Assembly (NCBI GenBank): GCA_002155895.1
Contig: MUMD01000266.1
Span: 1 to 64,000 of the forward strand
Length of the DNA: 64,000 nt
Source: Streptomyces rochei
GTDB lineage: Bacteria > Actinomycetota > Actinomycetes > Streptomycetales > Streptomycetaceae
Reading direction: 5' to 3'
Shown here piece after piece: positions 43,432 to 51,782 of the stretch (position 1 is its first letter; each line of letters starts with the position of its first letter). A program made the position numbers and the translations under genes. The notes under the pieces are model-generated. The model made no database searches and had not been told where the DNA came from. It saw only the letters and a list, made by a program, of their open reading frames with translations.

Positions 43432-44574
43432 ATGCCGACTTCTGCCACCGCCCGCCCCTCGACTCCGCCCACGCTGTGGTCCGCTCGCGGCCGCCATGTC
43501 GGATCCGCGGCACAGGACACCGTCCGGCACCACCTCCAGCGGCTGAAGGACGGCCACGTCATCGACGACTGGCTGGAACTTCCCGACGAAGGGTCGCAGG
43601 AGCCCACGGGCGTCCGGACCTTCGAGGCGCGGTGGAAGGTCGCGGAGTCCGTCACCGTGCGGGCCAGACTGACCCTCGCGGCCCCCTCGGCCGGGAGTCA
43701 GGAATGGACGCTGCTGGCGGAGGCCGAGGCGGCCTGGGACCTCGCCTGGCCCTCCCCCGCGACCGTGTTCTGGCCGGACGACCCGGACGTCACCTGGGAC
43801 CGGGACATCGCGACGGGCTTGCGGCTGCGGGGCATCAACACGCTGCCCGACGACGACAAGGCCGTACGCCGGCTGCTGAAGGAGGCGGGGCGCGGCGCGT
43901 GGAACATCCACGTCGTCGTGCACGAGGCGATGACCCCCGACCACCGGGGCCGGGTGCCGCTGGCGGACCGGTTGCCGCCCGGTCTGCGGCACCGCGTGGT
44001 CGAGCACCGCGCCGCCCCGCAGCAACTGCGCGTGGTGAACTGGGCCCTGGAGGACTTCGGCGTCCAGCTGCCGCGCGGCGGCGCCGTGGTGCTGCCCGGC
44101 ACGCCGGCGCCGGAGGGCTACGAGGCCCGGGACTTCTCGGTGCGCACCGTCTTCCTGGACGGCTCCGAGCCCACCGCCCTGATCACCGCGGTCACCTCGT
44201 TCGCCGGGCTGGCGAGGCCGCTCACCGCGGACGCGGAGGCGGCCCTGACCGCCCTGCGGGAGGACTGGCGGCTGCTGACCATGGCCGAGGAACTGGCCCG
44301 CGAGCGCAAGCTGGTGGCCATGTACGCGGAGGCGCTGGAGGCCATGACGCAGTCCCGCGACCTGTACCGGGAGGCGGCCGAACGCGCGGCCGAGGCGCTG
44401 GCCGCCTACCGGGAGTCCGCCGGGGCGGGCCCGGCCGGGCCGGCACCGGCCGAGGCGCCGGTCTCCCCCTTCCGGGGGCTGACCCGCACGCTGGAACGGT
44501 TCAAGGGCGCCCGCGCCCAGCGCCAAGGGTCCGACGGCCCCACCGGCGACGAGCCGCCCCGGCCCGGCGACTGA
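43432..44574 (+). CDS. Hypothetical protein, no recognised domain
   Basis: 380 aa from ATG 43432; GTG 43408 in frame is an alternative, with GATACT (43391-43396) as a possible -10. The first 230 residues look globular (RHHLQRLKDGHVIDDWLELP, WPDDPDVTWDRDIATGLRLR, WNIHVVVHEAMTPDHRGRVP, RVVNWALEDFGVQLPRGGAV), with no signal peptide or membrane helix. Residues about 265-330 are a strong coiled coil (LARERKLVAMYAEALEAMTQ). The tail is Pro/Gly rich and basic. I do not recognise the family. Codon use matches neighbours, so it is a real gene. Confidence 0.75.
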   Translation: MPTSATARPSTPPTLWSARGRHVGSAAQDTVRHHLQRLKDGHVIDDWLELPDEGSQEPTGVRTFEARWKVAESVTVRARLTLAAPSAGSQEWTLLAEAEAAWDLAWPSPATVFWPDDPDVTWDRDIATGLRLRGINTLPDDDKAVRRLLKEAGRGAWNIHVVVHEAMTPDHRGRVPLADRLPPGLRHRVVEHRAAPQQLRVVNWALEDFGVQLPRGGAVVLPGTPAPEGYEARDFSVRTVFLDGSEPTALITAVTSFAGLARPLTADAEAALTALREDWRLLTMAEELARERKLVAMYAEALEAMTQSRDLYREAAERAAEALAAYRESAGAGPAGPAPAEAPVSPFRGLTRTLERFKGARAQRQGSDGPTGDEPPRPGD

Positions 44575-44629
44575 CAGCACGGCCCCCACCGCTGCGTCGC
44601 CCGGTCGCCCCCGTCGCCCCGGGGGCCCG

Positions 44630-44645
44630 GTGAGGGCACCCTCAC
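44630..44645. promoter_or_regulatory. 16-bp palindrome upstream of the aldehyde oxidoreductase operon
   Basis: GTGAGGG-CA-CCCTCAC is a perfect inverted repeat with a two-base centre, 72 bases before the first start codon of the operon. It could be an operator; no regulator gene is adjacent. Confidence 0.4.
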
Positions 44646-44716
44646 GTGTCAGGTGCCGCGAGGTGGATACGCGGACGGCACAGCCGCACGGCCCGTCCCG
44701 GAAGGTCACCGACGCC

Positions 44717-45280
44717 ATGGACAGCCAGCACGAGGGCACCGCCCACGCCGCACCGCCACCGACGTCCCGGTCGGACACCACGCTCCGCGTCAACGGCAAG
44801 CCGCACACCCTCACCGTCGACCACCGCCGCGTCCTGCTGGACCTCCTGCGGGAGGATCTCGGCCTGGCGGGCGCGAAGAAGGGCTGCGACCACGGCCAGT
44901 GCGGCGCCTGCACGGTCCTGGTGGACGGGCGGCGGGTCAACAGCTGCCTGCTGTTCGCCGTCGCCCTGGACGGCTGCGAGATCACCACCGTCGAGGGCCT
45001 GGCCGGGGACGGCGAGGAGCTGCACCCGGTGCAGCGGGCATTCCTGGACCGCGACGCCTTCCAGTGCGGGTACTGCACCCCGGGCCAGATCTGCTCGGCG
45101 GTCGGCGTGCTCGCCGAGGCGGCGGCCGGGCACCCGTCCCGCGTCACCGACCCGCGGGCCCCCTCCGGCGCACCCGTTCCGCTGGGCCGCGAGGAGATCC
45201 GGGAGCGGATGAGCGGCAACCTGTGCCGGTGCGGTGCCTATCCGCGCATCGCCGAGGCGGTCGAGGACGTGATCCCGTGA
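44717..45280 (+). CDS. Molybdenum aldehyde/xanthine oxidoreductase, 2Fe-2S subunit (PaoA type)
   Basis: 187 aa. The plant-ferredoxin cluster uses Cys 57, 62, 65 and 77 (CDHGQCGAC ... C), and the helical second cluster uses Cys 117, 120, 170 and 172 (CGYC ... CRC). A Gly/Pro insertion lies between (about 139-157). It relays electrons from the molybdenum site to FAD. E. coli PaoA carries a Tat signal; none is seen here, so the complex is probably cytoplasmic. The stop overlaps the next gene (GTGA). The start is uncertain: ATG 44717 lacks an ideal ribosome binding site. Confidence 0.9.
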   Translation: MDSQHEGTAHAAPPPTSRSDTTLRVNGKPHTLTVDHRRVLLDLLREDLGLAGAKKGCDHGQCGACTVLVDGRRVNSCLLFAVALDGCEITTVEGLAGDGEELHPVQRAFLDRDAFQCGYCTPGQICSAVGVLAEAAAGHPSRVTDPRAPSGAPVPLGREEIRERMSGNLCRCGAYPRIAEAVEDVIP

Positions 45281-46269
45281 AGCCCTTCGCCTATGTGCGG
45301 GCCGGCAGCGTCCAGGAGGCCACCGACGCGTTCGCCGCCCATCCCGGCGTCCGCTACCTGGGCGGCGGCACCAACCTCGTCGACCTGATGAAGCTGGGGG
45401 TCGAGGCGCCCACCGCGCTCGTCGACGTCACCCGGCTGCCGCTGGACGCGGTCGAGGAACTGCCCGACGGTGCGCTGCGCGTCGGCGCGACGGTCCGCAA
45501 CAGCGACCTCGCGGCCCACCCCGCCGTCCGCGACCGCTGGCCGGCGCTGTCCCAGGCGCTGCTGGCGGGCGCCTCGGGACAGCTGCGCAACGCCGCCACC
45601 ACCGGCGGGAACCTGCTGCAGCGCACCCGCTGCCCCTACTTCCAGGACCTGTCCAAGCCCTGCAACAAACGCGAGCCCGGCACCGGTTGCGGCGCGCTGC
45701 GCGGCGTGCACCGCGACCACGCGGTGCTCGGCCACTCGGAGCAGTGCATCGCCACCCACCCCTCGGACATGGCGGTGGCGCTCGCCGCCCTGGACGCGCG
45801 GGTCGAGCTGCGCGGGCCCGAGGGCGCCCGGAGCGTGCCCGCCGCCGACTTCCACCGCCTGCCCGGCGTGCACCCGGAGCGGGACACAGAGATCCACCCC
45901 GGTGAGCTGATCACCGGTGTCGTCCTGCCCGCGGCCACCGCGGGGCTGCCCTCCGCGTACCGCAAGGCCCGCGACCGGGCGTCGTACGCCTTCGCGCTGG
46001 CGTCCGTCGCCGCCGTGCTGCACCTGCGGGACGGGGTGGTGGAGCGCGCCGGGATCGCCTTCGGCGCGCTGGCGCACCGGCCCTGGCGGGCGCGGCGGGC
46101 CGAGGACGCGCTGGTGGGCGCCGCGCCGACGACGGCGGCCTTCGAGCACGCCGTCGACCTGGAACTGGCCGCCGCCGAACCGCTGCGGGACAACGCCTAC
46201 AAGGTGCCGCTGGCCCGCCGGCTGGCCCTGGACGTACTGGGCCGGCTCGCCCCGCCCTCCACCACCTGA
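45277..46269 (+). CDS. Molybdenum aldehyde/xanthine oxidoreductase, FAD subunit (PaoB type)
   Basis: 330 aa. CO-dehydrogenase-type FAD domain: RYLGGGTNLVDLMKLGVEAP (about 28-47), LLAGASGQLRNAATTGGNLL (about 104-123). Directly after it is a Cys-rich insert with TRCPYFQDLSKPCNKREPGTG and SEQCIATHPSDM (shown in parts), which in E. coli PaoB holds an extra [4Fe-4S] cluster. The GTG at 45277 overlaps the small subunit gene. This insert separates the PaoABC type from ordinary xanthine dehydrogenases and supports an aldehyde-oxidising role. Confidence 0.9.
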   Translation: MKPFAYVRAGSVQEATDAFAAHPGVRYLGGGTNLVDLMKLGVEAPTALVDVTRLPLDAVEELPDGALRVGATVRNSDLAAHPAVRDRWPALSQALLAGASGQLRNAATTGGNLLQRTRCPYFQDLSKPCNKREPGTGCGALRGVHRDHAVLGHSEQCIATHPSDMAVALAALDARVELRGPEGARSVPAADFHRLPGVHPERDTEIHPGELITGVVLPAATAGLPSAYRKARDRASYAFALASVAAVLHLRDGVVERAGIAFGALAHRPWRARRAEDALVGAAPTTAAFEHAVDLELAAAEPLRDNAYKVPLARRLALDVLGRLAPPSTT

Positions 46270-46294
46270 ACCCGGCGTCCACGAGGAGGACTCC

Positions 46295-48424
46295 ATGACC
46301 GGCACCGAGACCGTCCTGGGCGCTCCGGCCGAGCGCCGGGAGGGGCGGGAGAAGGTCACCGGCACCGCCCGCTACGCCGCCGAGTTCGACGTGCCCGGCC
46401 GTGCGCAGGGCTGGCCCGTGCCCGCCGCCGTCGCGCGGGGCCGGGTGACCGGCGTCGACGCGGCGCCCGCGCTGGCCCTGCCGGGCGTCGTGGCCGTGCT
46501 CACCCACGAGAACGCGCCGCAGCTCGCCGATCCCGAGGACCCCACCCTGGCGCTCCTGCAGAGCCCGCACGTCCCGCACCGGGGCTGGTTCGTGGGCCTG
46601 GTGGTCGGCGAGACCCTGGAGGCGGCGCGGGCCGGCGCCGCGGCCGTACGGGTCACGTACGAGGCGGAGGACTTCGACGTGACGCTCACCGCCGACCACC
46701 CCGGGGCGTACGTCCCCGACTCGGCCAACGGCGGGTTCCCGGCCGTCACCGAGCACGGCGACCCCGACGCCGCCTACGCCTCGTCGCCGACCCGGGTGGA
46801 CGTCGAGTACCGGGTCCCGCCGCTGCACAACCATCCGATGGAGCCGCACGCCAGCACGGCGTGGTGGGAGGGCGACCGGCTGACGGTGCACTCCTCCAGC
46901 CAGGGCACCACCGCCGTACGCGCGGAACTGGCCCGCGTGTTCGAGCTGCCCGAGGACCGGATCACGGTCTTCGCCGAGCACGTGGGCGGCGGCTTCGGCT
47001 CCAAGGGCACGCCCCGGCCCGACGTGGTGCTGGCCGCGACGGCGGCGCGCGCGACGGGCCGCCCGGTGACGGTGGCGCTGCCGCGCCGCTTTCTGCCCAC
47101 CGTCGTCGGGCACCGGGCGCCGACCCTGCACCGGCTGCGGCTCGGCGCCGACGCCGACGGCCGGATCGCCTCCCTGACGCACGAGGTGACGACGCACACC
47201 TCCCGGGTGAAGGAGTTCGTGGAGCAGGCCGCCGTCCCCGCCCGCGTCATGTACGCCGCCGGCGCCCTGCGCACCGCGCACCGTGTCGCCCCGCTGGACG
47301 TGCCCACGCCGTCCTGGATGCGCGCCCCCGGGGAGTGCCCCGGCATGTACGCGCTCGAGTCCGCGATGGACGAACTGGCCACCGGCCTCGGCATCGATCC
47401 GGTGGAGCTGCGGATCCGCAACGAGCCGGAGACCGAACCGGACAGCGGCAAGCCCTTCAGCAGCCGGCACCTGGTGGAGTGCCTGCGCGAGGGGGCCCGC
47501 CGGTTCGGCTGGCAGGAGCGTGACCCGCGCCCCGGGGCGCGCGCCGCCGGGCCGCTGCTGATCGGCAGCGGGGTGGCCGCGGCCACGTATCCGGTGCTGG
47601 TCTCCCCGTGTGCCGCCTCGGCCCGGGCCCTGCCCGACGGCGGTTTCCTGGTCCGGGTCAACGCCACCGACATCGGCACGGGCGCCCGCACGGTCTGCGC
47701 GCAGATCGCGGCGGACGCGCTCGGCGTGCCCCTGGAGCGGGTCCGGATCGAGGTCGCCGACAGCGGTATCGGCTTCGCGCCGATGGCCGGCGGCTCCTCC
47801 GGCACCGCGTCCTGGGGCTGGGCCGTGCACGAGGCGTGCGCACGGCTGGTCACCCGGCTCGCCGAGCACTCGGGCCCGCTGCCGGACGCCGGCGTCCTCG
47901 CCGAGGCCGACACCTCCGGCACCGCGGACGCCGAGAGCCCCTACGCCCGGCACGCGTTCGGCGCGCACTTCGCCGAGGTCACCGTGGACACGGTCACCGG
48001 TGAGGTGCGGGTGACGCGGCTGCTGGGGGTGTTCGCGGCGGGGCGCATCCTCAACGCCCGTACGGCGCGCTCCCAGTTCGTGGGCGGCATGACGATGGGA
48101 CTGGGCATGGCGCTGACCGAGGACAGCACGGTCGACCCGGCGTTCGGCGACTTCACCGAGTCCGACCTGGCCTCCTACCACGTGCCGGCCCACGCCGACG
48201 TCCCGTCCGTCGAGGCGTACTGGGTCGACGAGGACGACGCCCACCTCAACCCCATGGGCAGCAAGGGGATCGGCGAGATCGGCATCGTGGGCTCCGCCGC
48301 GGCCGTGGGCAACGCCGTCCACCACGCCACCGGCATCCGCTTCCGGGAGCTGCCGCTGACCCCGGACCGGGTGCTCGCGGCCCTGCTGGAGCACGAGCAC
48401 CCGGCCGGCACGCTGGGCGTGTGA
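46295..48424 (+). CDS. Molybdenum aldehyde/xanthine oxidoreductase, large Mo subunit (PaoC type)
   Basis: 709 aa. The N-terminal a/b hammerhead domain has the signature REKVTGTARYAAEFDVPGRA. Mo-cofactor loops follow: FAEHVGGGFGSKGT (about 228-241), SWMRAPGECPGMYALESAMD (about 341-360), GSSGTASWGWAVHE, and the C-terminal GSKGIGEIGIVGSAAAVGNA with the catalytic Glu of the family. It hydroxylates aldehydes or N-heterocycles with water as oxygen donor. The ATG at 46295 follows GAGGAGGA. The XdhC/PaoD-type chaperone gene that inserts the sulfurated cofactor is not adjacent. Confidence 0.93.
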   Translation: MTGTETVLGAPAERREGREKVTGTARYAAEFDVPGRAQGWPVPAAVARGRVTGVDAAPALALPGVVAVLTHENAPQLADPEDPTLALLQSPHVPHRGWFVGLVVGETLEAARAGAAAVRVTYEAEDFDVTLTADHPGAYVPDSANGGFPAVTEHGDPDAAYASSPTRVDVEYRVPPLHNHPMEPHASTAWWEGDRLTVHSSSQGTTAVRAELARVFELPEDRITVFAEHVGGGFGSKGTPRPDVVLAATAARATGRPVTVALPRRFLPTVVGHRAPTLHRLRLGADADGRIASLTHEVTTHTSRVKEFVEQAAVPARVMYAAGALRTAHRVAPLDVPTPSWMRAPGECPGMYALESAMDELATGLGIDPVELRIRNEPETEPDSGKPFSSRHLVECLREGARRFGWQERDPRPGARAAGPLLIGSGVAAATYPVLVSPCAASARALPDGGFLVRVNATDIGTGARTVCAQIAADALGVPLERVRIEVADSGIGFAPMAGGSSGTASWGWAVHEACARLVTRLAEHSGPLPDAGVLAEADTSGTADAESPYARHAFGAHFAEVTVDTVTGEVRVTRLLGVFAAGRILNARTARSQFVGGMTMGLGMALTEDSTVDPAFGDFTESDLASYHVPAHADVPSVEAYWVDEDDAHLNPMGSKGIGEIGIVGSAAAVGNAVHHATGIRFRELPLTPDRVLAALLEHEHPAGTLGV

Positions 48425-48430
48425 ACGGCT

Positions 48431-48474
48431 CGTCCCGGGGTTCGCGCCGGAAGACCGGCGCGAACCCCGGGACG
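48431..48474. terminator. Strong bidirectional terminator, 20-bp perfect stem
   Basis: Arms 48431-48450 and 48455-48474 are fully complementary with an AAGA loop, starting seven bases after the large-subunit stop and 27 bases before the convergent gene's stop. Confidence 0.9.
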
Positions 48475-48500
48475 CGTGTACGGCGGCGTGACCGACCCGG

Positions 48501-49907
48501 TCAGTCCGCGACGCGGCTCGCCCGGGGCACCGGGCGGGCCGTCCGGCGCCCGGCGGGTGCCTGCGAGGCCACCCGCACGCACAGGGCGGTCAGCGCGACC
48601 AGGGACGCCGCCACCGCGACCGCGACGGCGATCCAGCTGGGCGCCAGGGTGAGGTCGACGGTCCGGGAGACCCGCGACGAGGGGGTGGCGCCGCCGTAGA
48701 GCGTGGCCGCGGCCAGCGCCGCCGGCACGACGACCGCCGCCGCGATCAACGGGACGGCGGGCCGCACGGTCAGCAGCAGGGCCAGCAGCAGGCACAGCGC
48801 GGAGAGGCCGAGGGCGACTCCGTAGGCGCGCGGTGAGGCCCCCTCCTGGTGCAGCGGGAAGTACGCCACGCCGCAGCCCGCCAGGACGGCGACCGTGAGC
48901 CACACCGGCCAGGCCGGACCCCGGTCGGCCCGGCGCGCGGCCCGGTCGCGCCGGGCGCGTTCCTCGTCGTGGGCGTCATCGCGCGCCGCGCGGTCCGCGT
49001 CGCGGTCGCGTCCCCGGCGGCCCGGCCGGAAGCCGCGGCGGCGGTCACGGCCCCGTCGGTCGCCCGCCGCGGGCGCGTCGGCCGCTTCGCCCGGGCGGGC
49101 GGAGGGCACCGGTCCGTCGTCCTCGGCGCCGCCCTCCAGGGCCGCCCGCAGACGCCGGGCGTCGGGCCGGTCCGGCCGTACCCGGCCGTCCTCGGCGAGG
49201 CGACCGATCAGCTGCACCAGTTCCTCGACGGGCCGGCCGGTCGCGGCGGCCCGGACGGCCTCCTGACCGCAGTGCGGCTCCAGCGGCGTGCGGTGCAGCA
49301 GTTCCATCAGCCGGGTCACGTCCTCCACCGAGCGGCACTCGGCCGCGGCCCGGATCGCCTCGTCCGCGCTGTCCGGGTGGCGCGGGGGCCGGGTCAGCAG
49401 GCCGACCAGCCGGGTGACGTCCTCCACCGAGCGGTTCACGCCGACGGCACGGAGCGCGTCGATCGTGGCCTGTGCGTACTGGGGGGACCCCTCCAGCATC
49501 GTGATGAGGTCGACGACCTCCTCCAGCGGCCGGTCGGCCACGGCCGCGCGCACCAGGTCCCCGACGGGGTCGCCGTACTCGCGCGCCGCCTCGTCCCGGA
49601 CGCCGCGGTCCTGGTCGTAGGGGTCGGGATCGGCGGGGAAGGGCTCGTCGGCGAAGGCGTCCTCCACGAACGCGTCCTCTTCGAACGGGTCCTCGGTGGC
49701 GTGGTACACCGCGGCGGGTTCCGCGTCCTCCTCGGACGCGGGTGGGCGGACGGGCGAGGGACGGGCCGCCGGTGACCCTGTGTCGGGCCGCGCCTGCGGC
49801 GGCCGCACCTGGTGGGTGCCCGTGGTCGTGGTCGTCTCCCCGGTGGGCAGGTCCAGGGCGGATATGGCGTACTCGGGCGAACGGGGTGATGAAGAGCCGG
49901 TGGTCAT
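48501..49907 (-). CDS. Membrane protein with tandem helical repeats, unknown function
   Basis: 468 aa. The first 110 residues are Thr/Pro- then Asp/Glu-rich. From about 118 to 255 four helical repeats of roughly 33-36 residues follow, each built on an [RS]-[PS]-[LV]-E-[ED]-V-x-x-L core (RPLEEVVDLITML, RSVEDVTRLVGLL, RSVEDVTRLMELL, RPVEELVQLIGRL). Next is an extremely Arg/Asp-rich charged stretch (about 285-335). The C-terminus has four membrane helices. The repeats look like a small alpha-solenoid on the cytoplasmic side. No functional assignment. It is divergent from the DUF1232 gene and convergent with the oxidoreductase operon. Confidence 0.8.
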   Translation of the reverse strand: MTTGSSSPRSPEYAISALDLPTGETTTTTGTHQVRPPQARPDTGSPAARPSPVRPPASEEDAEPAAVYHATEDPFEEDAFVEDAFADEPFPADPDPYDQDRGVRDEAAREYGDPVGDLVRAAVADRPLEEVVDLITMLEGSPQYAQATIDALRAVGVNRSVEDVTRLVGLLTRPPRHPDSADEAIRAAAECRSVEDVTRLMELLHRTPLEPHCGQEAVRAAATGRPVEELVQLIGRLAEDGRVRPDRPDARRLRAALEGGAEDDGPVPSARPGEAADAPAAGDRRGRDRRRGFRPGRRGRDRDADRAARDDAHDEERARRDRAARRADRGPAWPVWLTVAVLAGCGVAYFPLHQEGASPRAYGVALGLSALCLLLALLLTVRPAVPLIAAAVVVPAALAAATLYGGATPSSRVSRTVDLTLAPSWIAVAVAVAASLVALTALCVRVASQAPAGRRTARPVPRASRVAD

Positions 49908-50115
49908 GATCTCTCCGTGTGGTGGGGGTGCGGCCGCCCTGCGTCCCCGACATGCGACACGCGCTGTGTGTGCTGCCCATTACTAAGCACGTCCGACGCG
50001 GAGTGCCACCGGAGTGGGCCACAGGGATGAGAGGCCCGTTCCCGGTGACTTGGCACGGCCGCGACCGGGCATCCGCAAGGCGAGGCGCGTGCCGCGCGCC
50101 GGGAGGAGGACCGGG

Positions 50116-50439
50116 GTGGACACGACCACAGTGGTGATCGTCGCGGCGGTGGCGCTCGCGGCGGCCGTCCTCGCGGCGGCGGTCGCCGTGCTGGTGAGGC
50201 TGGTCCGCACCCGACGGGATCTCAGGCGGGCCGGGCTCCCCACCGGTCCCCGGTGGGTCTTCTGGGGCGCCGTCCTCTACTTGGTACTGCCGGCCGACCT
50301 GGTGCCGGACCCGGTCTACCTGGACGACGTGGGTGTGCTCCTGCTCGCTCTGCGCTCCGCCCGCGGCACGCTCGGCGCCCGGCGGGACGCCGGGGACCGG
50401 CGGCGGGAGGCCGGTCCGCGCGGCGACTACGCAGCGTGA
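50116..50439 (+). CDS. DUF1232 (YkvA-type) small membrane protein
   Basis: 107 aa. One N-terminal membrane helix (about residues 5-29, Val/Ala-rich) precedes a DUF1232 core (WVFWGAVLYLVLPADLVPDP, VYLDDVGVLLLALRSARG), which has the family's P-x-D-x-x-P-D signature. The function is unknown. The GTG at 50116 follows GGGAGGAGGA. It ends 121 bases before the graspetide precursor; a promoter-like element directly after its stop suggests the RiPP genes are transcribed separately. Confidence 0.82.
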   Translation: MDTTTVVIVAAVALAAAVLAAAVAVLVRLVRTRRDLRRAGLPTGPRWVFWGAVLYLVLPADLVPDPVYLDDVGVLLLALRSARGTLGARRDAGDRRREAGPRGDYAA

Positions 50440-50470
50440 GGAAACCATTCACCCGTTCGATTCGTATAAG
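50440..50470 (+). promoter_or_regulatory. ECF-sigma-like promoter before the graspetide precursor
   Basis: GGAAAC (50440-50445), a 17-base spacer and CGTATAAG (50463-50470) resemble extracytoplasmic-function sigma promoters (GGAAC-N16/17-CGT). The precursor ATG follows after about 90 bases. The stop codon of the DUF1232 gene immediately precedes it. Confidence 0.4.
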
Positions 50471-50560
50471 TCTCTGGAAGCCGAAGGAAGTCGGCGGACC
50501 GGGCGGCGGCGCGCACACGAGCCGCCGGCCGGTCGGCACAGCACCGACCAGGGAGAGACG

Positions 50561-50752
50561 ATGAAACCGTTCGCGCTCAACTACGCACGTCCGGCAGTGG
50601 AGTTGGAAGCCGCCACTCCCTATGTCTACGACTCCGGGCTGCAGTTGAACGTGCTTCTGGACGGGCGGGTGGCCGCCGGTGACCACGCGCTGCTGAGAGA
50701 GCTGGGGACCACGACCTCCACCGCGGGGTCGAAGACTCACTTCGACGACTGA
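50561..50752 (+). CDS. tgmA: Graspetide (ATP-grasp-modified RiPP) precursor peptide
   Basis: 63 aa. Leader part MKPFALNYARPAVELEA, a central recognition-like segment YVYDSGLQLNVLLDGR, and a C-terminal core TTTSTAGSKTHFDD. The family (ATP-grasp target RiPPs, TgmA) has a conserved N-terminal P-F-x-L-x-Y-A-x-P and a core rich in Thr/Ser/Lys donors and Asp/Glu acceptors, which are joined by side-chain esters or amides. Here eight donors (five Thr, two Ser, one Lys) and two terminal Asp (plus Glu 47 before the core) are available. GGGAGAG precedes the ATG. The ligase gene follows after 16 bases. Confidence 0.88.
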   Translation: MKPFALNYARPAVELEAATPYVYDSGLQLNVLLDGRVAAGDHALLRELGTTTSTAGSKTHFDD

Positions 50753-50768
50753 ACACGGGCAGTCGCAC

Positions 50769-51755
50769 ATGACCGTGCTGATCCTGACCTGTGAAGAGGA
50801 CGTCACCGCCGACATGGTGGTCGTGCACCTCAACGCGGCGGGGGTGCCGGTGGTCCGGCTGGACCCCGCGGACCTCACCGCTTCCGTCGCGCTCTCCGGT
50901 GAGTTCGCGCACGGCTCGTTCCGGGGCCACCTCTCCTCGGGGGGCCGCCTGGTGAGCATCGGCGGGCTGCGGTCCGTGTGGGTGCGCAGGCCGGGGGGTG
51001 CCGCCGCCCGGGCCGCCGAGCCCTCGGCGTGGCTGACCGAGGAGTCCGGGCAGGCGCTGTACGGCATGCTCCGCGACTGCGGGGCGCGCTGGATGAACGA
51101 GCCGGACGCCGCGCACCGGGCACGCTACAAGCCCTGGCAGCTGCGCCTCGCCCAGCAGTGCGGACTGCCGGTGCCCGCGACGCTGATCACCACGTTCCCG
51201 CGGGCCGCGCGGGAGTTCGCCGAGCGTCATCCGGACCTGGTGGTCAAGCCCGTCTCGGGCTCCCATCCGCAGGACCCGCCCCTGGCGGTGCCGACCAGCA
51301 GGGTCCCGCCCGAGGCCGACTTCTCCGCCGTCGCCCACGGACCGACGCTGCTGCAGCGCCGGATCGCCAAGCGTGCCGACATCCGGGTCACCGCCGTCGG
51401 CGAGGAGCTGCTGGCCGCGCGGAAGACGACCCTCGCGGGACCGGACCCGGAGGTGGTCGACGTGCGCTTCGCGCGGTCCCCCGAGCCGTGGCGGCCCGCC
51501 GAGGTCCCGCCGCGCGTCGCCGAGTCCGTCCGCGCCTACCTCCGGGCGGCGCACCTGGCCTACGGCGCCTTCGACTTCGCGGAGGACGGCGACGGCACCT
51601 GGTGGTTCCTGGAGTGCAATCAGTCGGGGCAGTTCGGCTTCGTCGAGGTGGACACCGGCCAGCCCATCGCCCGTACCGTCGCCGAGTGGCTGGCGCGGCC
51701 CGCCGTCGGGGCGCCGGCGGACGCGGGCGGTGCGGATACGGCGGCCGTCGGGTGA
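50769..51755 (+). CDS. tgmB: Graspetide maturation ATP-grasp ligase
   Basis: 328 aa. An N-terminal pre-ATP-grasp domain (VLILTCEEDVTADMVVVHLN) is followed by the ATP-grasp fold: CGARWMNEPDAAHRARYKPW, the ATP-binding Lys in DLVVKPVSGSHP, LLQRRIAKRADIRVTAVGEE (adenine lid), and the metal-binding FLECNQSGQFGF with Glu and Asn near residue 285. This matches the SAV_5884-type RiPP maturases, which use ATP to activate Asp/Glu side chains of the precursor. The last 20 residues are Ala/Gly-rich. No methyltransferase (TgmC) gene follows, which is unusual for this subgroup. Confidence 0.9.
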   Translation: MTVLILTCEEDVTADMVVVHLNAAGVPVVRLDPADLTASVALSGEFAHGSFRGHLSSGGRLVSIGGLRSVWVRRPGGAAARAAEPSAWLTEESGQALYGMLRDCGARWMNEPDAAHRARYKPWQLRLAQQCGLPVPATLITTFPRAAREFAERHPDLVVKPVSGSHPQDPPLAVPTSRVPPEADFSAVAHGPTLLQRRIAKRADIRVTAVGEELLAARKTTLAGPDPEVVDVRFARSPEPWRPAEVPPRVAESVRAYLRAAHLAYGAFDFAEDGDGTWWFLECNQSGQFGFVEVDTGQPIARTVAEWLARPAVGAPADAGGADTAAVG

Positions 51756-51782
51756 GGCCGGGCCCCCGGTGCGGGCCGTCCG

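Noticed and set aside
45911..48400. 829-codon minus-strand frame opposite the molybdenum subunit gene
   Set aside because: Shadow of a gene with full molybdopterin-binding motifs on the plus strand; no ribosome binding site or domain.
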